Origin: CAVXAE01 sp044225565
GTDB lineage: Bacteria; Pseudomonadota; Gammaproteobacteria; Steroidobacterales; Steroidobacteraceae
DNA length: 7,968 nt
Direction of reading: 5' to 3'
NCBI GenBank assembly: GCA_044225565.1
Contig: JBGAIL010000209.1
Span: forward strand, 1 to 7,968
Shown: positions 1-4,809 of the stretch, in pieces
Layout: the number at the start of each line of letters is the position of its first letter
How positions within the stretch are numbered: position 1 is the first letter of the stretch
Notes under the pieces: generated by a model
Seen by the model: only the letters and a program-made list of their open reading frames with translations
What the model was told of the DNA's origin: nothing
The model's database searches: none
Position numbers and translations under genes: made by a program

Positions 1-1
1 C

Positions 2-154
2 TTCCGTGCAGCGGTCACATTAGCCCGGGTGTCGTTCGTCGAGGATCTTTACAGGCTCGCTGCCTCGGACGACCGCTCGAGCGGGCCGCGTGGTTTCGTG
101 CGTGTGGAATTTTGGCTGTCGGGCCAGGGCGCGAGTAAGCTCCGCGGGTTATGA
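2..154 (+). other. Open frame ending in ATGA overlap with the decarboxylase start
   Basis: This leader has no recognised gene. One plus-strand frame stays open from the window edge to a TGA at 152-154 that overlaps the decarboxylase ATG (151-153) as ATGA. It could be the last 50 codons of an upstream gene or a small ORF from the GTG at 29. About 70 percent of its third positions are G or C, higher than the neighbouring frame 1 but below that of the real genes. The translation (for example GFVRVEFWLSGQGASKLRGL) matches no family I know. The decarboxylase has no clear Shine-Dalgarno sequence, so translational coupling from this frame would make sense, but plain untranslated leader is equally possible. 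A TTTACA at 48-53 resembles a -35 box but has no matching -10 at normal spacing. Confidence 0.2.
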
Positions 155-1569
155 CACCAGAAGAATTTCGAGCCCAGGGTCACGCAATCGTCGACTGGAT
201 CGCAGACATGCGCGCCCGCGTGTATGCCGGAGAATGCCGGGCGCAGTCGGATTCGCCCGAGGGCGCGTTGCGCGCCGCGTTGCCGGCCGCCCCGCCTCCG
301 CTGGCCGAGCCGTTCGCGGCGATCCGTGCCGACCTGGACGAGCTGATCGTCCCCGCGCTCAGCCATTTCCAGCATCCCGGGTTCTTCGGCTATTTCCCGT
401 CCAACAGCCTGCTCGCCTCCGTGCTCGGCGACTATCTCGGCACGGGCCTCGCGCAGCTCGGGCTCAACTGGGCCTCGAGCCCCGCTCTCACCGAGCTCGA
501 GACCGTCACCACCGACTGGTTCCGGCAGATGCTCGGCCTTTCCCCGGCCTGGAGCGGAGTGATCCAGGACACTGCCTCGACGGCCAGTCTCGTCGCGCTG
601 ATGTGCGCGCGCGAGCGCGTTACGAACTACGGCGCTGCGCGCGGCGGCCTGCAATCCGAGCCGGCTCCGCTGATCGTCTACGGATCGAAGCATGCGCACA
701 GCTCCATCGAGAAGGCCGCGCTGCTGAGTGGCTTCGGGCGAGACAACGTGCGGCTCATCGCCACCGATGCCGGGCACGCGCTGCGCGCAGAGGCGCTGTC
801 GCAAGCCATCGAAAGCGATCTCGCCGCGGGCCGCAGGCCTTGCGCGATCGTCGCATCCATCGGCACCACTTCGACGACCGCGCTCGACCCGCTCGAGGCC
901 ATTGCCGCCATCGCGCGCCGCCACGGCATCTGGCTGCACGTCGACGCCGCGCTCGCCGGCTCGGCGATGATCCTCCCGGAGTGCCGCTGGATGTGGGAAG
1001 GCATCGAAGGGGCGGACTCGGTGGTGATCAATCCGCACAAGTGGCTCGGTGCCGCCTTCGACTGCTCCACGTATTACGTTCGCGACCCCCAGCATCTCGT
1101 GCGCGTCATGTCGACGAACCCCAGCTATCTGCGCACCGCCGTCGACGCGCAGGCGACGAACTACCGCGACTGGGGCATCCCCCTGGGCCGCCGGTTCCGG
1201 GCGCTCAAGCTGTGGTGCCTGATCCGGGAGCAGGGTGTCGAGGGACTGCAGCGCCGCTTGCGCCGCGATCTCGCGAACGCGCTGTGGTTCAAAGAGCAGG
1301 TCGATGCGGCTCCGCACTGGCGCAGGCTTGCGCCGGTTCCCCTGCAGACCGTCTGCGTGCGCCACGAGCCTCCGGGCCTCGAAGGCGAAGCGCTGGATCG
1401 TCACACGCAGGACTGGTGCGCGAGGATCAATGCTTCCGGAAAGGCGTGGCTCACGCCGGCGATCCTCGACGATCGCTGGATGGTGCGCGTCTCCATCGGC
1501 GCGGAAGCCACGGAGCGCGAGCATGTCGAGCAGCTGTGGGCGCTCATGTGCCAGGAAGTACTTAAGTAG
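151..1569 (+). CDS. PLP-dependent group II (aromatic-L-amino-acid type) decarboxylase
   Basis: The 472-residue product is a cytosolic PLP enzyme of the group II decarboxylase family, expected to convert an aromatic L-amino acid to its amine and CO2. It is close to the usual length (human DDC is 480). Visible landmarks, by comparison with DDC: HPGFFGYFP at 75-83 and SSPALTELETV at 109-119 in the N-terminal substrate-pocket region; AHSSIEKA with PLP-stacking His183; GTTSTTALDP at 238-247; HVDAALAGSA with PLP-nitrogen-binding Asp265; NPHKWL with Schiff-base Lys297; FDCS at 303-306; and IPLGRRFRALKLW at 343-355. Tyr326 in the catalytic loop lies 29 residues after the lysine, as Tyr332 does after Lys303 in DDC, which favours decarboxylation over aldehyde synthesis. 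The substrate (Trp, Tyr, Phe or Dopa) cannot be read from the sequence. The ATG at 151 gives a full family N-terminus (TPEEFRAQGHAIVDWIADM), although no strong ribosome binding site precedes it. A VOC gene remnant follows 19 bases downstream and may once have been co-transcribed. Confidence 0.93.
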   Translation: MTPEEFRAQGHAIVDWIADMRARVYAGECRAQSDSPEGALRAALPAAPPPLAEPFAAIRADLDELIVPALSHFQHPGFFGYFPSNSLLASVLGDYLGTGLAQLGLNWASSPALTELETVTTDWFRQMLGLSPAWSGVIQDTASTASLVALMCARERVTNYGAARGGLQSEPAPLIVYGSKHAHSSIEKAALLSGFGRDNVRLIATDAGHALRAEALSQAIESDLAAGRRPCAIVASIGTTSTTALDPLEAIAAIARRHGIWLHVDAALAGSAMILPECRWMWEGIEGADSVVINPHKWLGAAFDCSTYYVRDPQHLVRVMSTNPSYLRTAVDAQATNYRDWGIPLGRRFRALKLWCLIREQGVEGLQRRLRRDLANALWFKEQVDAAPHWRRLAPVPLQTVCVRHEPPGLEGEALDRHTQDWCARINASGKAWLTPAILDDRWMVRVSIGAEATEREHVEQLWALMCQEVLK

Positions 1570-1576
1570 CAGCGCT

Positions 1577-1581
1577 GGAGG
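1577..1581 (+). promoter_or_regulatory. Strong Shine-Dalgarno (GGAGG) for the VOC remnant
   Basis: GGAGG sits seven bases before the GTG at 1589, an ideal distance. It is the best ribosome binding site in the window, yet it serves a frame of only 28 codons. That supports the view that a real gene once started here. Confidence 0.6.
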
Positions 1582-1588
1582 CCGCACG

Positions 1589-1675
1589 GTGCAGCTGCTC
1601 GCCAACATAGACGTCGACGACCTCGCCCGGGCGACGAAATTCTATGATCGCGGGTACGACGAGATCGCCAGCTAG
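1589..1675 (+). pseudogene. Truncated VOC (glyoxalase/bleomycin-resistance) family gene, 5' remnant
   Basis: From GTG 1589 the frame reads 28 residues and stops at TAG 1673-1675. The stretch LANIDVDDLARATKFYDRG is the typical first beta strand and first helix of VOC-superfamily proteins, where N-[IV]-x-V-x-D-[LM]-x-x-A-x-x-F-Y opens the first metal-binding beta-alpha-beta-beta-beta module. Complete VOC proteins have roughly 115-150 residues, so nearly all of the fold is missing. After FYDRG the sequence departs from the family (YDEIAS) and runs into the convergent permease gene, with no continuation in the other frames. The ribosome binding site is intact. I infer a gene cut by a deletion or insertion whose junction lies near 1650-1675. 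A functional 28-residue peptide is a less likely alternative. Recognition of the family rests on a short motif. Confidence 0.6.
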
Positions 1676-3468
1676 ATGGTGCGAAGCGTGCGCCGCTCGC
1701 GCGCCAGCCGCAGCTGCGACACGACGAGCCACAGCAGGAGCAACAGCAGGAGCAGCGCGGAGATCGCTGCGATGGTCGGGTCCACCTGGTGGCGGATGTT
1801 CTCCCACATCTTGAGCGGCAGGGTGCGGGTGACGTAGCCGCTCACGAAGATCGTCACCACCACCTCGTCGAAGGAGTGGATGAACGCGAACAGCGCGCCG
1901 GAGACCACCCCCGGCGCGATGAGCGGCAGCGTGATGCGGAAGAACGTGGTGACGGCATTCGCGCCCAGGCTGCTCGAGGCCCGCTCGAGCGCCGGGTCGA
2001 ACTTGGCCAGGTTCGCGGACACCGTGACCAGCACGTAGGGGATCGCCACCACGGTGTGAGCGATCACCAGCCCCGGCACCGAGCCGATGAGCTTCCAGCG
2101 CACGAACAGGTCGTACAACCCGATGCCCAGCACGATGGCGGGCACGATCAGCGGGCTCATCAGCGCGCCGACGATTGCCTTGCGCGCCCGGAACTCGTAC
2201 CGGAACAGCGAATAGGCGGCCAGCGTGCCGAGCACGGTTGCCGCGAGCGCCGCGAGCAGCGCGACGCGCAGGCTGAGCCAGGTGGCCTCGAGCCATGCGG
2301 GGTCGGAGAAATAGCTCTGGTACCACCGCAGCGAGTAGCCCTGCGGCGGGAAGCTGAGGTATTCCGAGTCGTTGAACGACATCGGGATCACGATGACGGT
2401 CGGCAGCACGAGGAGGAAGAGCACCAGCCACGCGAAGCCGGCCACTGCGGGAGCGCTGAGCGCGCTGCGCGTGTCGCGGCCTGCTGCCACGAGATTCGCG
2501 CGACGGCGGGAAATCATGCCCGCGCGCAGCGAGTACCAGGCTTCCGACGCTCCCTCGCGCATCGATCTGCCGAAGATCCTGGCGAAGAGCTTCTGCACGG
2601 CGCTCGAGCTCGTCTCGTCTTCGGGCGTGCGGGGCGAGGCGACTCGTCCGAAGGCGCTGCCGGCGATGTCGCCGCCTACCGCGAGCATCACGACCAGGGT
2701 CAGCGCGAGCAGTATCAGGGCCGACGCCGCGGCGAGGCCGTTGTCCAGCAGCTGGAAGACCTGCACTTCGATCAACCCGGCGAGCGTCAGATCCCGCACG
2801 CGTCCGAGCGCTAGTGGCGTGATGTAGAACCCGAGGCTCAGCACGAAGGTGAGGATGGCGCCGCTGCGGATGCCGGGCACGCTGAGCGGCAGGAACACGC
2901 GCCGGAAGGCGTGCGAGGAGCCGCTGCCCAGGCTGCGCGCCGCCTGGATGAGCCGCGGATCGATCTGCCGCATCACGTTGAACAGCGGCAGGATCATGAA
3001 CGGCAGCATGATGTGCGTCATGCCGATGAGCACCCCTGCGCTCTGATAGAGAAGAGGGATGGGCGTGTCGATGGCGCCGAGCGCGAGCAGCGTGCCGTTG
3101 ATCACTCCGTTGTCCGCGAGGATCACGATCCACGCATAGGTGCGCACCAGGAAGCTCGTGAGATAGGGCACCACCACGAGGAACAGGCAGATGTTGCGCC
3201 ACGAATCCCCCAGACGGCTCATGAAGTAGGCCACGGGGTAGCCGAGCAGCAGGCAGAGCAGCGTCACTTTGCCCGCGAGCAGGAAAGTGCCGGCGAGGAT
3301 GCGGCGGTATGTCTCTCCCCCCAGCAGCTCGCGGTAGTTCGCGAGCGCGGCGTCTTCGCCGCTCATGCTCGTGACGGCGAGCAGCGCGAGCGGCAGCAGG
3401 CAGAACACGAAAACGAACAGCCCGGCCGGCAACAGCAGGAGCGAGCCTTTGCGCGGGCCGGAGCTCAT
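1672..3468 (-). CDS. Fused PotB-PotC type ABC transporter permease
   Basis: This 598-residue inner-membrane protein carries two complete binding-protein-dependent transport permease units, which in polyamine importers are normally separate proteins of about 265-290 residues. The first half (about 1-264) is PotB-like: segments near 9-31, 59-83, 93-117, 138-163, 201-222 and 245-264, the stretch VRTYAWIVILADNGVING at 108-125, and the cytoplasmic coupling loop QAARSLGSGSSHAFRRVFLP at 175-194. A polar linker of about 75 residues (265-338) follows. The second half is PotC-like: MSFNDSEYLSFPPQGYSLRWY at 363-383, segments near 341-362, 397-420, 430-451, 463-485, 520-533 and 567-585, and a second coupling loop, ERASSSLGANAVTTFFRITL, from 495. 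I chose the ATG at 3468 because GAGG lies nine bases upstream and the protein then begins just before the first membrane segment. The start at 3528 would add a basic tail overlapping the ATPase gene. The ATPase gene ends 40 bases upstream, so the two are an operon. Twelve helices in one chain could pair with an ATPase homodimer. Known substrates of the class are putrescine and spermidine; the actual substrate is unknown. Confidence 0.88.
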   Translation of the reverse strand: MSSGPRKGSLLLLPAGLFVFVFCLLPLALLAVTSMSGEDAALANYRELLGGETYRRILAGTFLLAGKVTLLCLLLGYPVAYFMSRLGDSWRNICLFLVVVPYLTSFLVRTYAWIVILADNGVINGTLLALGAIDTPIPLLYQSAGVLIGMTHIMLPFMILPLFNVMRQIDPRLIQAARSLGSGSSHAFRRVFLPLSVPGIRSGAILTFVLSLGFYITPLALGRVRDLTLAGLIEVQVFQLLDNGLAAASALILLALTLVVMLAVGGDIAGSAFGRVASPRTPEDETSSSAVQKLFARIFGRSMREGASEAWYSLRAGMISRRRANLVAAGRDTRSALSAPAVAGFAWLVLFLLVLPTVIVIPMSFNDSEYLSFPPQGYSLRWYQSYFSDPAWLEATWLSLRVALLAALAATVLGTLAAYSLFRYEFRARKAIVGALMSPLIVPAIVLGIGLYDLFVRWKLIGSVPGLVIAHTVVAIPYVLVTVSANLAKFDPALERASSSLGANAVTTFFRITLPLIAPGVVSGALFAFIHSFDEVVVTIFVSGYVTRTLPLKMWENIRHQVDPTIAAISALLLLLLLLWLVVSQLRLARERRTLRTI

Positions 3469-3477
3469 CGTGCGCCG

Positions 3478-3481
3478 CCTC
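3478..3481 (-). promoter_or_regulatory. Shine-Dalgarno (GAGG) that decides the permease start
   Basis: On the minus strand GAGG lies nine bases before the ATG at 3468. It supports that start over the upstream ATG at 3528, which lies inside the ATPase reading frame. Confidence 0.45.
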
Positions 3482-3508
3482 GGCAAGCGTTTGCGATCGA
3501 TTGCGATC

Positions 3509-4654
3509 TCACGCCGCGCCCGTGCCACGGCCGACCGGCAGCAGTCGCAGGTCCGATGCGAGCCAGCTCACCGCGACGCGCTCGCCCGGCTCGAAGCGCG
3601 GCGCGCCGCCCGACACCTGCTGGAGCGCCGTCAGCCTGTGCCCGGCTACGGCGAGGTGATATCGCTCGCTCTCGCCCAGATAGACGCGCTTCTCGACGAC
3701 GGCTTCCAGCCACGGATCGTCCTGCGCTTCGGCAGGACGGGCGAGGCGGATCTTCTCCGGCCGAATGCAGGCCTGCACGCGCGTGCCGGGCGTGGGTACG
3801 CCGCTTTCAGCGGCGGCTGCAGCGAGGCGCAATCCCTGATCCGTGGTGGCCTGCACCGGGTTGCCGCCTTCGGCAGGCGGGCCGGACGCCACACCCGTCA
3901 CGGTCGCCTCCATGAAATTCATCTCGCCCATGAAGCGCGCGACGAACTCGGTCGCGGGCCGCTCGTAGAGGCGATCGGGCGCGTCCAGCTGCTCGATGCG
4001 CCCGCCGTTCATGATCGCCACGCGATCGGACATCGTGAGCGCCTCTTCCTGGTCGTGCGTCACGTACACGATGGTGACCGCGAACTCCTTCTGGATGGCC
4101 TTGATCTCCTGCTGGCATTGGGTGCGCAGGTTCCGGTCCAGCGCGGCCAGGGGCTCGTCCATCAGCACCAGCGGCGGATCGTGGATCAGGGCGCGCGCCA
4201 GCGCCGTGCGCTGCTGCTGGCCGCCGCTCAGCTGGCGCGGGAACCGCTCGCCGAGCTCGCGGAGGCCGAAACGCTCCAGCGTGCGCTCGATGCGCGCACG
4301 CGTCTCGGTGGGCGAAATGCCTCGTACGCGCAATGGGTAGGCCAGGTTCTCCCGCACGGTCATGTGCGGGAAGAGCGCGTAGTGCTGGAAGACGAAGCCC
4401 TGTTCGCGGAGATGCACTGGCACACGGGTGGTGGCGTGCCCGTCGATGACGATCTCGCCCGAGTCCGGCGTCTCGAATCCGGCGATCAGCATCAGCGTCG
4501 TGGTCTTGCCGCAGCCGCTGGAGCCGAGGAGCGTGAGGAACTCTCCGGCGCGCACCTCGAGCGAGAGGTCCCGCACTGCCGGCACGGCGCCGTAGGCCTT
4601 GTGAACGCCGTTGAGCTGGATCGTCGCCCCACGGGCGCGCGCGGATTTCTGCAT
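3509..4654 (-). CDS. PotA-type ABC transporter ATP-binding protein
   Basis: From the ATG at 4654 the product has 381 residues, close to E. coli PotA (378). It is the cytoplasmic ATPase of a polyamine-class importer and should dimerise under the fused permease. Visible in order: Walker A GSSGCGKTTT at 44-53 with Lys50; Q-loop Gln90 in FVFQHYALFPHMTV; signature LSGGQQQR at 142-149; Walker B LVLMDEP at 162-168 with catalytic Glu167; D-loop ALD at 171-173; switch His200 in YVTHDQEEA; the PotA/MalK-style stretch GGRIEQLDAPDRLYERP at 217-233; and a C-terminal TOBE-like domain from about 245, including CIRPEKIRL at 296-304. All catalytic residues are present. The frame is open to an ATG at 4894, but the extra 80 residues fall in the divergent intergenic region and the peptidase gene and look non-coding. 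An ATG at 4666 is a close alternative start, and no strong ribosome binding site separates the two. This gene is first in the leftward operon. No substrate-binding protein gene is next to it. Confidence 0.92.
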   Translation of the reverse strand: MQKSARARGATIQLNGVHKAYGAVPAVRDLSLEVRAGEFLTLLGSSGCGKTTTLMLIAGFETPDSGEIVIDGHATTRVPVHLREQGFVFQHYALFPHMTVRENLAYPLRVRGISPTETRARIERTLERFGLRELGERFPRQLSGGQQQRTALARALIHDPPLVLMDEPLAALDRNLRTQCQQEIKAIQKEFAVTIVYVTHDQEEALTMSDRVAIMNGGRIEQLDAPDRLYERPATEFVARFMGEMNFMEATVTGVASGPPAEGGNPVQATTDQGLRLAAAAAESGVPTPGTRVQACIRPEKIRLARPAEAQDDPWLEAVVEKRVYLGESERYHLAVAGHRLTALQQVSGGAPRFEPGERVAVSWLASDLRLLPVGRGTGAA

Positions 4655-4805
4655 GCGCGGCAGCATGCCCCAGGCACGACAGGAAGAATGCTCCGTTCGG
4701 CGCCCGGAAGCTGGCATAAATGGTCTGCGGCACGGGAAATTCGCCTGGCGGTGGCGGAAAATACGGAAAGTCCAGCCCGCGACCGCAGAGTAACGTGCCC
4801 GTCCC
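4655..4805. promoter_or_regulatory. Divergent intergenic region between transporter operon and peptidase
   Basis: These 151 bases separate divergent starts, so promoters for both directions should lie here. The central part (about 4712-4770) is relatively A/T-rich for this window, with CATAAAT near 4715 on the plus strand and TATTTT near 4760 on the minus strand as possible -10 elements. Neither has a convincing -35 partner. I see no clear operator palindrome and no riboswitch. An in-frame TAA at 4791-4793 bounds the peptidase start on its upstream side. Confidence 0.4.
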
Positions 4806-4809
4806 ATGA
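4720..4809 (+). other. Possible 29-codon leader ORF overlapping the peptidase start
   Basis: An ATG at 4720 with GGAAG nine bases upstream (4706-4710) opens a 29-codon frame containing PGGGGKYGKSS. Its TGA at 4807-4809 overlaps the peptidase ATG (4806-4808) as ATGA. The peptidase itself has no good Shine-Dalgarno, so the small ORF could deliver ribosomes by coupling. The peptide matches nothing I know, and a chance ORF of this length is common. Confidence 0.2.

Noticed and set aside
1559..1568. The 10-base palindrome TACTTAAGTA at the decarboxylase end
   Set aside because: It is A/T-rich and stands out locally, but it is too short for a terminator stem, has no loop, and is explained by the last codons plus the stop.
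49..1608. A 519-codon minus-strand open frame opposite the decarboxylase, and a 491-codon plus-strand frame at 90-1565
   Set aside because: Both are Arg-rich shadows of the decarboxylase, which has full family motifs in its own frame.
1562..3202. A 546-codon minus-strand frame inside the permease gene
   Set aside because: It is a shifted shadow of the permease with no membrane segments; the real frame has all the permease motifs.
3469..3528. A permease start at 3528
   Set aside because: The added 20 residues are mostly encoded opposite or over the ATPase end, are purely basic, and lack a ribosome site as good as the one before 3468.
1672..4654. Assigning the transporter as an FbpBC-type iron or ThiPQ-type thiamine importer
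   Set aside because: Those also have double permeases, but the sequence pattern of each half (VRTYAWIVILADNGVING; SFNDSEYLSFPPQGYSLRWY) and of the ATPase fits the polyamine class better.
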